The notes under the pieces were generated by a model. It was not told the origin of the DNA. It saw only the letters and a list, made by a program, of their open reading frames with translations, and did no database searches. Shown here one piece after another: positions 39,471-53,799 of a DNA stretch of 64,000 nt; the first letter of the stretch is position 1; every line of letters begins with the position of its first letter. The stretch spans positions 72,888,342 to 72,952,341 of the forward strand of contig NC_067285.1 of assembly GCF_020740795.1 (NCBI RefSeq), in the 5' to 3' direction. The translations under genes and the position numbers were made by a program. The DNA is from Apus apus. Its lineage: Eukaryota > Chordata > Aves > Apodiformes > Apodidae.

Positions 39471-42400
39471 AGGATAAGGCTGTTTTTGTTGTTTTATTTG
39501 TTTTGACACCTATTCTTTATCTCTAAATGTAATTAAAACCAAAGGACTTATTTTACTGGTCAGCATGTGACTTGGCTTATGTTGTAATGTGTTTATAGTA
39601 ATTTTGGCTCTTCATTTAAAATATCTAGTTGTTGTTCTTGGTGTGTTTTTTTTGTTTTATTTTTTTTTGATGTTGTTGTGGGTTTTTTTGTTTTATTGTT
39701 GTTTTTTTAAAATGAGACTTTTTAATTAAAAGTCAGCAAGGTAGTATCTAGTATCTTTTTTCTCTCAAACATATTTTTATTTTCAGAAGAAGCCATTATT
39801 AGGGAGATGTTTTGCACTGTTTTAAGTCTCTTGACCCTTCTTATCTTGTTGAAAATCTAGCTTTGGTAATCTTTTGGTATTAGACTGCTTTGTTGCTCAG
39901 ATTCTTTGGTAAATAGTTTAATCTCTGGGTCTTGTGACTGTATTAATCTTGCTCTGCTGCTTAGGTTTGTTGAGGGATTTCCAATAATTAGGACTTTTGT
40001 GCTTGGTCTCAAAACAGTTACTGTTTTTCCTGCAATTCTAATAGTGAAGTAGGAAACAGTGGAGACAACCAGATGTATTAGCAGTAAGAGGTTACTTTTG
40101 CTTTCCATATTGTGTAAAAAGCTTATGAATATTTAAGTAGTTTTTGCAGTTTACTGGTCTGAAACAGAACTTTACAAAATCACATTAACTGTGGGATTCA
40201 GTGTTGATGTGTGCATGTAGGAAATGTTACATTTAAAAAAGCAGACTTGTTATAAAAAGTGGAGGCACTTTATTGCATTTTTTGATACTTCGCTATGGGT
40301 GCTTGTAGACAGAACTACTTCGAGGCTAAATCAAGTACTTTAGCGATGTCAAAATGTAATTCTGCAGTAGCATGGTGGTTCTTGAATAGTGCCTAGGACT
40401 TTGGACAATCATATGGTGTTATTTCTTGTTGAAAAATGTGTACTTGTCAAAAGAGCTTGTTTGATTTGCCTCTTCATGCCTTTTAATAATATGACATTTT
40501 TGACAGAAATATTGACACCAGAGCCAGGTACAAAGAGGCAGTGGAATATTTCTTGTTAAGAAATGAAAGCTAATTCTTTTTTGCACACCTGCTTCAGTAT
40601 ATTTATTCCAATTACTTAATATTCAAAATGTTACTGTTGCTTCAAAGTATTTTAGGGTACTTTAGTATCAAGTGAATAGCAAATACAATAAGCCTTTGTT
40701 TGTTGTGCTTGGTCATGATTCTTTTCGTTCTTTGGGTACATTGTCAGTCTGTAACGCTGTTTTCATATGGGTTATATGCTGTTGTTTTCAGTAAAGCAAA
40801 GCACACTGCAGGAGTTAGCCTGGACACGTGCAAGCCATCTCAGTGTTTTGAGTACTGTCTGAGCCTTTCTTCTGCTGGCTTGAGGTCAGAAATAAAACTT
40901 ACTCGTGGTAAGAGTTGTATTAAGCACTCAAACAGCAGGCTGTTCCAGTGAATGAAATGCCATTAACCAGAAGGGCAACAAAAGGTTTTTTTTGTTTGTT
41001 TTAATTTGCTTAAGAGAATGAGATTACAGCCAGAAAATTGTCTTGTCAGACAGCCAGATACTGACTTCTTGGTCCTCTATTGCCAAATGCTGAAGCTTCT
41101 CCAGCTCACCCGCTGAGCCCTCTGCCAGCTTGTTGTGAGAGCCAAGAGTGGAAGCCTGGGCTAGTCCTTTCCTTGTTTGTTGGGCAAAATGTTATCCATC
41201 AGAGCTTCCATCTAAGCATTACTTTTCTGCAGGATCTTTTGGTTAAGCCATATTTACTCAACAGATATGGAGCTTTGTTATTTTTTGAGATTAACTTTTA
41301 TTTGTAACTGGTGTAAAAATATATTTATGACTTGACAGTGAGTAGGGTGCTCTGATTTGCTAACACGTAACTCACTTTTAGTAACTGTACTAAGGGAAAC
41401 TCAATATTAAATATTAACTTTAGTTTAGAAAGCCTGGAAAAGCTGAACTTCTGTTTCAGGTCACTTAGGTTGGCATGAAGTACTTGAAAGGTTTTTTAAT
41501 TTTTAAAAACAACTTATTCTGTGGGCATAAAGAATGTGTGTAAATATTTGTGTTCAAGTATTTCATTTTCCCAACTTGTGCCTTCTGTATTCTTTCCAGC
41601 CCTTTAGCTCATTGCTTCCAGATTCTTTGCATGTCTTGATTTCTTCCCTTCCTGTTGTAAATCTTCCATGCAACTAGCTAGCATGCTCAAAAGTGGTGAA
41701 AACTGAGACACATACAGGTTATGTACAAAAGCCTTCTTTCTTCAATCAAAAGAATAAATGTATTGAAATGAAAGATGAGGCCCTTGATTCACATGTTTGA
41801 TACGTACCTTGGAAAAACTAGTCCTTTGTGTCAACCTTAGTTTTTACTACCTCTTTTCTCTGAATAATTTTTTGAATTTTTTATATCAGGTTTGCAAGTT
41901 TAATCAGTTCCTGTAAAGCTGTTAGTGTAGTACAGACTGTTTTTCTGCCAAGGTATAAAATCAAGGTTAAAACTACATTTTTATTTTCTGACAAACCTTC
42001 ATAATTCAACTCAAATTACTTCTGTAAGACAGTGGGGTTTTTTTTTAAGACTTTCTATGTTTAATTGAATGAAAAAGAGAATTATAAGTAACTTCTGAAA
42101 AGTCTGTGTGAAGTCAGGCCTTGCTGCAACTCAGTTTATTACCGGGACTTGTGCTTCCTTCTTCGGCTATGTATCTGGATCAGTGTTGAATAGAGTATTT
42201 GTTCCCCTTCCCTTGTCCCTCGGGAATTCCAAATCACTTGCAGCAAAAATAAGACCGTCTGGCCTTTAAATAACTCCTTCAGTTACCAAGTGAGACCATA
42301 CTGATGGCACAAGGTGCCCAGCCATTGACAAAGCCTAAAAAGGAGAAATGCCTAAGGATCTGTTATACAACATAGCTGCTTGAAAAAATCCTTTATTCTG

Positions 42401-43003
42401 CTGTTTAAAATAAATAAATAAATATGTAATGAATTCCCAAAATAGTGAATATTTTTAAAGTAACTCTAGAGTGCTCTGTTACACATAGCACTGTACAAAG
42501 TTTAACCGGTAGACTTTCTTACAAGAGCCTGAGCACAGTGTTGTGCTGTCCTCTCCATGTCACCTCACTGTTTTGACCATTACCCCAAATGCCTAAGAAG
42601 CCCCCTACCTGACAATCCCACCATCCCCATGATACTGTTAAGGATACCTTGTGGACCCTAAGCTAAGGTTCACTGAAGGGCAAATAGTCTTTGTATATAC
42701 TTCTGTGGCCAGCTGTGCTCTGTACGCAGGTTGTGTGTGACTGTAACCTTAAATCAGTAAATAGCTTACCTCTATTAGCCAATCTCTTACTGCTTATTCA
42801 GTTTGTACCTTCTCTAAGTTCACAGTACAAGTTAATAATTTCAGAGAGTATTCATTTGTGCGTTCAATCTTGAGGTTGGACTTTTTTCACATGCTATTGG
42901 AAAGAAAAAAAAGATTTCCTTGGAAGGAAACTGCTCAGTAAATGCAGGGTATATGGGTAGGAGTCCATGACTACTTGATATACTAAAATGAAAATGTAAT
43001 ATT
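39471..43003 (+). other. RAPGEF2: RAPGEF2 intron 1, part 5 (no gene recognised)
   Basis: AT-rich intron sequence. It includes a T/G-only low-complexity stretch at about 39640-39708 and a short (TAAA)n run near 42408-42425. No exon, RNA gene or dispersed repeat is seen. Confidence 0.8.
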
Positions 43004-43620
43004 TCAGTACTTTAAAAAAATACAACAAACACAACACCAAAAACACAAAACAAAGCATTTGCTGTTCTTGACTTTTAATTCATAAATCTTCCAATAAAAA
43101 GAAAAACACAAAGGAGTGCAAGTCAATGGCAAAAAAAGCTCAGAACAGACTTCTGGGTGAGACAACTGTTCAGAGCCAGCTAAATCATGACTGTAACACT
43201 GGAGAATCTCCTCTGGCAAAACTTGTTGTGGAAACTTGAGAAGCAATTGCCTCTGTCTGTCAGCGTGGTCTTTCATCTGTACAGTACCCACCCGAGGAGA
43301 GCTGGCAGAAGAGAGCACATAGTACATATGCTGTGTCAGTGCATCCATAGATTGTGATCGTGAAGCTATCTCTGGAGGGTTGTAAAAAGGTCTTCCCAAT
43401 CCTCCAGGGTAGAATTTCAGTTTAGCATGGCACTAGTGAGTGCTGGTTCCCCCAAACTGTGCTTTTTCAAGGCAGGTTTTGGGCTACTGCATCTAGTAAA
43501 TGGAAGTGATCAATTAGAATTTGGCTTAAGTAGAGGCAAGGTGTTATGTGAGTTGCAGATGACTGAAATCTGTTGCTTGTGAGAGCTGTAGCCAAATTTT
43601 ATTTCTAATTCATGGAGTTG
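43004..43620 (-). pseudogene. Possible decayed gene copy, antisense (unidentified)
   Basis: On the minus strand the frame from about 43425 down to 43004 is open and looks more protein-like than other intron frames. It has segments such as GRPFYNPPEIASRSQSMDAL, then a Gln/Leu/Pro-rich stretch with VLPEEILQCYSHD. It has no ATG at its start. Immediately upstream a second frame reads SSPKPALKKHSLGEPALTS and continues back to about 43620, interrupted by one TGA near 43510. Joining the two would need a frame shift near 43420. That pattern fits an old processed copy or a lost exon of some gene, but I do not recognise the protein. The last part (43004-43100) looks like ordinary AT-rich sequence. A chance open frame remains a real alternative. 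Confidence 0.25.
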
Positions 43621-46600
43621 TGGGAGAAAAAACATCAAGGATAAGCAGTACAATCTTGGTGTTCTGCAGTCAAAGTAAGGAAAAGAAGGAAGCTGCAGGA
43701 TGTCCTATTTGAGAACAGCCATAAAGTATAAGAAAAAATTTTAAGAAAATTATTGCTGCGCTGATTGTTTTCACAGACACATGCAGCTGATGTACTTGTT
43801 CTAGAGCTCCTGGTTGTTTCCCATACCTTCACAAGTGCCAAAAGCTTTATTTAAAAGTACAGCTGTAACCTTCATAGAACTTCTACAAGGTTTTGCAGGA
43901 TTTGGGTGGCCATAAAATGTGTGGGGCCTTGGAGCTGCTGTTGCATTAATTCAGTCTTTTTATAGGATCTGAGACTGCCAAGAGAAGTGGCAATTTCTTT
44001 CCTCCCCTGGTAGTTTCTGAAGTCTTTTTGCCCTGTAGCAGCTGCTTTGAGACCCCTAATTCATTTTTCTGCAGGCCATCAACCATGTGTCTGCCTGTTA
44101 TGACTCAATACTAGCACTAGTGAAACTATAGAAGGGAATGTATTAGAAGTATAATGAATTACTTTACCTCTACCATTTCCGTTAATTCAAATATTTGCTG
44201 GTGTACAACAATTGCTAGGTTCATGAAGGAGCAAAAAAACCTCAGATCTTTCTGAAAAAGTCAAACTGGTGAAATGGGTTAAAAATGCTGGTGAGAGACA
44301 GAAGGCTGAATGGATAACTTGGCAAAGTAGATGCTTCTTTTGGCAGAAGTACTGGGATGTAATGTATGGGTCCTGGAAACAGAAACAACAACACTATGAC
44401 CTGAAAGCAGTGCAGCAGTATCACCTCTTCCAGATGAAGAGTTTACAGTCTGACTTCTGTTTCTTGAACTAGACAATTTGCCTGAGGCCACTCACCACTT
44501 GCAGATTAAACAGATAAAATCTGACAGACAAGCCACCCTTTGATATGTAGACACTAGCAATAATAGTCATGATCTGTGTTAAATGTAACTGAGGATGTTT
44601 TTTTAAAAGAAGAAAGTCTCAGCCCTCACAGGCTTCCCTGTCAGTTGTTATCTGGATTACACGTGCTTCGATGATCTTTTGGAAAGAGGTCAGGTCCCAC
44701 CGGATGCTTTTGTTGAGTTGCAACACTGTGTGGAGGCAGCAGGCATGGGCTGAGGAAGGCTTGTTTTGATGCAGGGATGGTCTGAATAACTCCTGAGCTA
44801 TGTTTCTAGACCTGGGGGCAGTGAGCAGGATGCAGAGAAGCCAGGGGTTTCCACAGAACTAGTTTTGATCCTTCTCTGTTGCTCTTGAACAGATTCCCTG
44901 TGGATTTACTTATTGCACCTCACTCTCCAGGGTTTCTAAGGCTTGTTTTGCCAGCAGAGAAGTGCTTTAGAAGTGCATGGAGACTGTCATGGTCATTGCC
45001 AGGCTTCTGACTTAATGAGCTCTTCCCAGTGGGGTTGGAGAGCAGAGAGCAGAAACAGTGATTAGCTCTACTGGTACCAGCAGGCAGCCAGTGGAGGCCA
45101 AAGCTAGTAACAAGGCTGCCTGGATCTTGGTTCCTTGTGGCAAACACCACAGGGTGGTGTCCTCCTGCCTCACCCTCCTAGCCCTCTGCAGCCTGGGAGC
45201 TGATCTACCTCAGTCACTGTGCCCAGCCAATGTAGGAGTCCTCTGCTGTTAGTCACATTGTCACTAATCATCCCTCTGCCTTTGTGCCCAAAGGTCAGCC
45301 ACAAGTCCCACCAGATACTCCTGGAATAGGCTTCCTGGCTACCACCTGGCTCCTGGAGGAGACAGCAGTGCTTCTGCACAGGTCTCCCATTTCTTGTCAG
45401 CCAGCACCATCCTAGGAAATTGTATCTTTTGGAAATGTTCTTGCTGTTTGAAATCATGTTTGTCACTTGTATGTTCTTGTGCCAGACTCAGGAAGAGGAG
45501 TGGAAAGGTGCTTGTCTCTCTTCCACGTTTTAGGATGTTCTAGGGCTATGCAAGCAGGTAATTAACGTTGGTCGTATTTCTTAAGTATGCTCTTAGGAAT
45601 GCTGAGATAGTGTGGTGGTGCTTGAACCTGTTTAGAGTTGGGTTTCTAATAGCATTACAAGGGCTTCTGTCAGGCACCAATGGCAGAGATCACACCTATT
45701 GTCCGTCAGAGTGCTTTGGGGCGGGGTGTGATGTTTCACTGTGATGCTCCAAGCTCTGCTTGGATTAGCTTTGAGTGTTAAAAGTGAGTAGGACTCAGTG
45801 GTAAATTTCTAACTCGAGATAAGCAGTAATCTTTAAAGAGGAATGTGCATACTTTTAATGTCCAATTTCAGAGTTCAAACATGTGATTTTAAGCTCCTGT
45901 GATGGTATATGTTCAGTGTTTAGGAAAAAATGTTGCTTGCTCAACTGTTGATTAGCAGTACCTTGTTAGGATTTGGTAAATCGATAGCTGTCATGCACAG
46001 TCTAAATTAGTTGGCAAAACAACTATTTAGCTTATTCGTATTGAAACTTGGTTTAAAAGTTTGTAAACAATGATGCTTAAGATCTGGGCCAAAATGCTCT
46101 GTTATGAAACCAAGGATGTGTGTCTTGTTATACATTAGGAATTCAGTGTTGTATTTCTAACTCTAATTTACACTAAGCTAAGAATTTGACATATGGTACA
46201 GCTTTGGGAAGACTCTGGAGGTTGAAAAACCTGTTTCCCTTTAATATGGGTTGGATTAAGATTCTAAGAGATTGCCTGCTGCTATGCTGTGGCTGGGGTT
46301 TTCATGTGTTGGTGTGTTTGGTTTCTCCATCCCACAACACTTGCTGTTGGTCCTTTGGCAGCTGCACCACCCGCCGACTTGTAAATGTCCGTCTTTGTTG
46401 GGGCTGGTGGGGGAGCGAAACTAGTATAACAAAAGGAAATCAGTTGTGACATGACAGCCAGATATCTCATAGCAGTTATTAGAAATTAAACTCTAATTCA
46501 GTAGGCAGTTTGTAGACCAGCTATAAGCAGTCACTATTATTGGGTGGCCTTGTGTTCTTAACTGTGAAGCCCCTGGTCACAAAGAAATAGCTGGTAGTAT

Positions 46601-49600
46601 TTCCATCTCTTTACATGATGACAAAAAATGCAGCGACAGCCAAGTCAGGGAACAGAATAAGCCAGTACATCAGCTTTATCCACAACTTCTAGCCATTTCA
46701 GAATCTTGTGTGTGTGATTGAGTGAGTGAAAATCATGTCCTTATAAACATCTCTGTAACCTGTGGTACAAACGCAGTGTTTTAAGCCACAGAGTTGGAGT
46801 TTTGACAAACAATACAGGTGTTAGCTCTTGGTGTTGATATGTCCTGATGCACAGAAGTGGATTTAGATCTGATGGATCCCTTCAGCAGGTATGGCAAGAT
46901 GAAAGGGATTTCAAAGTGCTGAGAAAGAGCTATCTAGAGCTGCTAATGGGAGACTGTAGATAGAAGTGTGTTTCCAGATTCCCTCCGAGTATGGTACAGC
47001 AAGACCAGTTTGAATGGCTTGTTCTCTCCAGAATGGATTTTTCTTAGGGGCTGGTAGAGCAATCCAGTGAAGCTTCACTGTGTGATGTCTCTTATATTCT
47101 TTAAACTTCAGTGCTCTTCCTGATGATTTTCCCGTGTGGGTTCGGTGCTGGGTCAGACCTGAAGCAAGAGAGTAAAGTCCTTCTCCATAAGGGCAGTGAT
47201 CCATTACATTGGCTGAAGCTGCTCTGTGTTAATAGGCATCGGCAGAGCAGATAGGCTGAACCCAGCTCATCCACCTGCTTTGCTGCCAAGCCAGAGTGAT
47301 CCCCCATGCCCTTTGTGCCAGGGCAGCCTCATGTGGGCTGGCTGTGGGTACGTGCGTGAGCTCTGCTTGTTGGACTGGAACCAAAAAGCGTCAGACCATT
47401 AGCCTGAGTCAAAGAGGAGGTGGCTTTGGCAAGTGTGGATGGCTCACTGAGGTGTCAGATGCTCTCCCGATGTCTGACAGGAAGTCCAACCCGTTCAACA
47501 ATGAATGGTTGTTAGTGTGGTTTTCCATTTTTTCTTCCAGTAGTCGGGTTGCAGGGTGGTTACCTGACAGGGGCCGTGCTTCACCACTACTGTAACCCCA
47601 CAGATGTTTGACCTCTAGGGGTGTTTCTCAGTTTGATTTGAACATTTCTTAGGTGGCTGGCGTTCTTCTAAAAGTGCAAAAATCTGATTAAATTGTATCA
47701 GAACAGTGTCTCCAGTAAGCTCATCTGAGATATGGAAATTGATTCACCCTCCAGTGATATTTAGAAAAACGAAACTACCCGAAACTCGGGTCCCTTTCAG
47801 AATCCTACCATTGCTCATAAGAAGGGAAAAAAGCCCCAATAGATGGACATCTGGAGTTATTAAATGCAGCCTCTTTTTCAGGAAATACCTGAGCAAACAA
47901 AGAGATTTGGGCTTGGAGATTATTCTGTGGAAAGTACTTTGTGTTTTTCTAATACTTTTCTGCTTTATGCAGAGAATTAATCCTAGCAGCTTTTGAGATG
48001 AATTTTTTGGGTGAGGGTTGATTTGACATGCAAATATGTTCTTCAGGATGATAATTTTCCTGATAGGCCGGCAGTAATTTTAATGTGACTTACTATTGAT
48101 GCTTCAAGTAAGATTAATATCTTTTGGAAGAAATGCTCTGAAATATGCTGGTGTAAAGTCAACTGCTCCAAAATTACAAATGAATATGATTCTTTGCTTT
48201 CTTCTTTTAATCGAATGACAAAGATTTTGTTTGAAGTGTTAACTGAAGTGGAGTTGTATGTTTGAATTCTGGAAAAACTGTATCCCTTGAAATGAATCTT
48301 CATGTTTTGTTTACATACATTAATATAAAATGTGAATCAGGGTATAAACCTTTAAAATTAGTTGTGTTGTAGTTTTTTCTCCCCGGTCCTCACAGTTGTA
48401 TTTTATCTGCATTTTTTAAAATCATAAATGTAAAGCAACTGAGCAGCATGATTTTTCTGTAACAAAAAGAAAACCATCCAAAGCAAAAAGTAACAGTGCT
48501 GTTTTACTTCAGCAAGTGCTCGTTGTTGCCTCGGTGGTTGGAAAGGCAAACTTTATTTTTGTTTTGTTTGTTTTGTGTTTTTTTGCTTTGGTTGGTTGTA
48601 AGCCAGCAATATAAAATGGTTGTAGGACAGCCATAGAAAATAACTCACTGTATTTTCTGTTGATTATAGTACTACTGAGATATTTCTGTTGCAAGTTCTG
48701 GCAGAGCACGGTTTCCAACGTGTGCTGGTTTCTTTTGTTTCTGGATGTGAGTTGTCATGGTAATAAGCCAGGATGCTGCAGTGCCGATCTCCTCGATGGC
48801 TCAGCCCTGGGTTGGAGGTGGCTGTTTGCAACAAGCAACCTCTGGAGGGGAGTGATTAGGGTCTGCCCTGGCCTTGGGGGCTTCTGTAAAATCCCAGTTT
48901 ACAAAGTGGAGGATGCCCTGATGCTCTGGGGGATTCTGGAAATGAGCATGTTGCTGGCAGGGTTAGGATTGAATTATTCCTGGGAACTGATTTTTCACAA
49001 CCAGAATGTGAGGTTTGTTTCTGGGTTGGTTTTAGGTTTGGGTTTTTTTGCTTGGCAAGAGAGAAACACCAAGCAGGGGCTGGCATGTGGTGATGTTCAG
49101 CACGGGGGACAGTTCTGAAAACCCCCCTGGTGGTTTGTTGTTGACCTTCTCTGTCCCAAAGACACAAGGAAGCCAATTCTGAGATCTTCTATGGTAAAAT
49201 TCTGGTGTTCCTGAGAAGTGACATGAAACGTGCAGTTGGGACTGTTAAGAGCTTCAGCTGAAGACAGATGATCGCCAGTGATTGTGCAGAGGTGGTTTAC
49301 TGTGTTACCCTTTCATCAGCCAAACTACACTGCCACCTTATCTTGTTACTAAATTCACAAAGCTTGTTTGTAATTGAAAGCTTAAAATTATCACATGAGC
49401 AGTTACTGCAGATCAGTTGAAAAATGACAGCTCTTAAATGTCATTGCAATTTGCTCATATTTTGCAATACCTGCCACATTTAAGAAATCTTGCATGCTAT
49501 GAAGACTAGTATACTACAAAGCATATGTCTCTGGGATTTTTTAAAATTATCATAACCATTTTAATAATGCATTTGAAGAAGGAATACTGTGTAGCTCTGC

Positions 49601-52600
49601 TTACCAATTTGCTATGATGTTGAAGCATCATGACCTAGACTTTACAGATTTTTTTCAGAAAATAGATTCCCCTTGGCCACTACAAGAAAAATTGTATGAA
49701 GATTCAATGTAGGTCAAGTCTGGAGTGATGTGCTTCCTTTCATGGCAGTTTGTGTGGTTGGTTATGCCCAGATTGTCTGTACTGGAGTCCTTGTGCTTAA
49801 ACTGGTATCATGGATTGCTTTGAAACTTGTAGACTAAATACCACCAGCAAAAGCATGTGAGAATTGTCATACCTTGTTTTTGTTCCGACAGCTCTTGGAG
49901 ATCTGCTAAGCACAGCTAACTGCTAACCCTATTTTTAGTAGGCAACCAAATCTGACATAGCATGGTCTCCATTTCCTGCACACCCTGCTTGCTCTTCTTT
50001 GTATCACTCTCTAGGTTTAGATCCTTTAAAATGCTTCTGTCGTCACAATCTGGTGCCAACTAGGAGTTACTCTTTTGGCTGTTTAATCCAGAATGTTTGT
50101 TATCACTTTTCCAGTTTGATTCTTCATTCCTGATTTTTTTTTAAACTTATTTTGTTATTTAAAAGTTGCCAATCATTATAGTCCTCTCTATTTGGATAAA
50201 CTTAAATAAAAATTAATGTCTGCTACAAGTAGTTGTTTAAAAACAAGTCTCATTATATTTAATAGATATATTTATTAGTGCAGGATTTATTTTTGTTTAG
50301 TGGGATATTGAGTCTTATTCCATGTAGGTAGCAAATGAGATAAGGTAACAAACTCAAAACAATTTGAGGCTCTACTTAGCATTACCGAAAGAAAAACAAA
50401 AAAAAGAAAAAGCCCTTGGAACTGGCATAATTTTGAAACAAAAGATGTGAATGCTTGTGCAATGAGTGTGAAAATGGATAGAACAGCTGTAATACCAACT
50501 CCGAACTGTTGGCTATAAATATTGAAAAGATACGAAAAGTCAGTTGTATGTATTTTTAATGGTGAATAACTTAAGTACCTTTAATAATTATGGACTGTGC
50601 AGTCAGTAGGAGAAATCTTTTGTAGTGAAACTATTTTGTTTGCATTTGGACCTGCGACCAGAGTTTGGATTTTTGACTACAGAATTTAGGCTTTTGTGTT
50701 AAGCATTTAATTGTCTGACTTCTGAGAATCTGGAAAGCAAAAAGAAATGCATGGTCCTACCCTGTAATTTCTTGTGCTCATTAGTTTGTTCTGTGACTTC
50801 TGTGAGATGGCAGGCTTTAATTTCTGTCTACTGTTTCCACGTTTATTTCCCCATTTTATGGGATGATTATAATCACAAATGTCTTACTTTCTTTATTCTG
50901 CTAAAAGCCTTATGACCAGCAGGTTATGCTGGATCAATTGTACTGCCGTTACTTGAGCTGCTGTTAAAAGTCTGTTAGTGTGGGTGGGTCCTTGAACCTT
51001 CCAACTCATTTTGCCATGTTTGAGCAGGTTCTGCTGGTGACATTGAAAACCAGAACCTGTTTGTTTTTATATGTAAATCTGTGAGGCATTCAGTAGAAGT
51101 AGAGGTTTTTAACTCATCCCTCTTAGAAAAAAACCAATAACCTAACATACAAAAATAAAAATGTAATATAATTGTCTTTTGAGGGTAGTTAATTTAAAAA
51201 CAAAGCAGTTCACAAAACCAAACAAAATACATTTGAAAGACAGGAAGGATGATTTAAGTATCCCATTGAAATATTTTCTCCACAACACTTACTATGATCC
51301 TCTGGTGTTTCTTCAGCCTCTGACATTGAGGCAGTAATGCAGTTGAAGTCTCTGGAGAAGCTTATTTTTGTTTTGTACTGGGACAACTCCCAGTTAAGAC
51401 AAACCAGGAATATGGGATTTCTCCTTTTTTTTTTTTTTTGAGGTTTTGGAGTTTTTCCTGATTAGCTTCATGTGTGGGTACTGCAGTTTCAGATTAAAAT
51501 TGCCCATTCCTCCTGCTTCTAATCCAGTTTAGAAATTCCACCCATAACCCTGAACAAGTGTCCCCACCCTCCCCAGAGTGGAGCTAAAAATAACAATTGT
51601 GTGTCAACAAGTCTTGACAAGATAATTTCCATATTCTTTTCTCACTGCCTAGCTGGAGCAGAGTAAGCAAAGACTTGGGTTGGCTTGATGGCCTGTTAAG
51701 GCCTCTGATGAAGGCTGACTCCAATCTTAGTCATGCCTGGTTGCTGTAATGTTGTGTCATGAATTTCCTGAAATATAATGCATGCTAGTTGAGACAAATT
51801 CATACAGGTTAAAGATGGCAGATTGTCTCGGAACTTTAGTGGCCACTTAAACATTTGGCTGAAGTTCAGGTAATCAATTTGGCATTTGATGGCTCTAACA
51901 GACCTTTAAATTCAAAAGTTGCCTTTGAATCCCAGTCACCTGTTTGGAGTATGAATAAGAAGGTGTTTGTTTTTACAAACTCCTCGGTTTCAAATTGTCT
52001 CATCATTGTGTTGGACAGCTGTGGTTTTGAGGTTAGCCAAGCTATTTCCTGTTAACAGGGAGTTTATGGAAAGGTAGACTAGGCTGTTAGGTGGCAAACT
52101 GGTAACAGCAAAACTTCTACAGCTATCTTCCTACCTATGCACCTGGCTTTGCTTTCCACCTGTCTCCAGCAGTACTTGTTCTTGCTTCCTACGCCTCCAC
52201 TTTTTACATTTTTCTGGTAGCAAGCAAAAGAGAATAAATTATAATGGCAGTGTGGTCAGATGGAGGATGCTTATCAGAGCAACTCTGCTGAGCTGAGTCC
52301 CCTTGAAACAGTGTAAGGAATTTTGAGTTTCCAGGCTTGCAGCTTGTCTGGGAGCTGATGGATCTGCTGCTTGGGCTGGGCTGTGTTGGGTTGGATGATG
52401 ACCGAATAGGTCTGAGTTTCTTTTGGCAGGAAAGCAGGAGTTCCATGGGAGTAGAGAAGAGCAAATGGGATATGAAGCTGTGATAAATGTGATTAATGAA
52501 CAGGATAGAGATCATTGAGAAGGATAGTTAGGTTTTCTGTTTGTAGAATCAGACTTCAGTATTAAAAATGCAAAGTTTGGCTAAAGGAAATGCTGATTGC

Positions 52601-53799
52601 TCTGCCAGACTGATAGACTAAGCTTTGGGCCATCTGTGTTGAGAAGCTGAATGTATTGAGAATGAACAGTTTTTTCTGCATTCAGAAATGAACTTTTATT
52701 AGTTTTTGATAGCTTACAATTTTTTTTTATATGCTTCAAAATGGGCTTATGTAAAGGAAACAGTTGTTTCAGGTATATTTACAAAAGTAAATTACATGAT
52801 CTATATTCATCCTCAAAATATGGCCTATGGGATTTCATTCACAAAAGTACCAATTTGGGCTATTTGACATATGTAATTTCACTTATTTAAACATTTCATT
52901 TATATCCATGTAGCTGCTAATTTAGCATGGAGTCAATAAATTGTTCCTTATAACTTTGGCTTGCAGAAAAATGTGGTAACTTACAGTGAAGTTAAAACAA
53001 ATAATGTATCTGAAATTGCAGTATAATAGGTTGGATTCTGGCAGGCTTCTGGTGTGGCAGCCTCCCCCAGTGAAAATTCTGATGTAAGAAAAAGAATAAA
53101 AAATTTGTAGTACATAACAAATACTTCATTTTTAATCTATTCAACAAGTGAGTCTTGGTATGGCTCACTGATAAGTGCATACAGAGCTGGGCAATCTCCT
53201 GCACAGCCCCTGTGACTGTGTTCAGGATTTTTTTTTCCACTGCTGGGAAGCTGGTGGTGAAGGCCACTACTTCATGTTCACGTGTGCGTGGCAGGGATTG
53301 TTGGTATCAGCAGTACTGGAGTTTTTTGTCGTGCTGTAAGTAGTTTTTTGTGGTTTTGCTCCTGTATTCTGACAACTTAATATTTGCAAGCTGTGAGCTC
53401 ACCCTTAGGGTGAAGTCTTACCTTTGGAGATAGGTTTGGCTGGAGTAACTGCCATAGCTTCCCTCGCCACCTCACCTGCCTTTGCTTCAGAGGTTGCTGT
53501 CTCTGAAGGCAGTTAACTTGTATCATCTTCTGAGCTGCTGTTGGTGAGAGCCTGGCATGCTAGTGTGAACCAGTTGTGAATAAACCTACCTAGGAGCAGA
53601 CACGTCTCTTCTGTGGATACAGAAGTTTCTGTTTAAGCCAGATGGCATTGGTGTTGCTGTAGTCCGTTCTAGTCCTTTTAGTGATGCTGCTCTTGTTAGC
53701 ATATCACAATTTGGGGAAAAGAGCATTAAAATACTTGAAGAGGAAAGGGAGGTTCTGCTTTGAACTCAAAATAACTGTTTAGTCAGCCGTACAGAAGCA
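43621..53799 (+). other. RAPGEF2: RAPGEF2 intron 1, part 6 (no gene recognised)
   Basis: Intron sequence with several less AT-rich patches, roughly 44620-45480, 46900-47600 and 48750-49150. Both strands carry open frames of 60-150 codons there, with no recognisable domains. A T15 tract lies at 51425-51439. No CR1 block, RNA gene or convincing exon was identified. Confidence 0.78.

Noticed and set aside
39249..39509. 86-codon minus-strand frame
   Set aside because: It crosses the short CR1 fragment and the adjacent homopolymer tract, with no independent evidence of coding.
48660..49118. 152-codon open frame on the + strand
   Set aside because: Its hydrophobic, Trp/Cys/Leu-rich translation looks like read-through of G/T-rich intron sequence. 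No motif or splice context was found.
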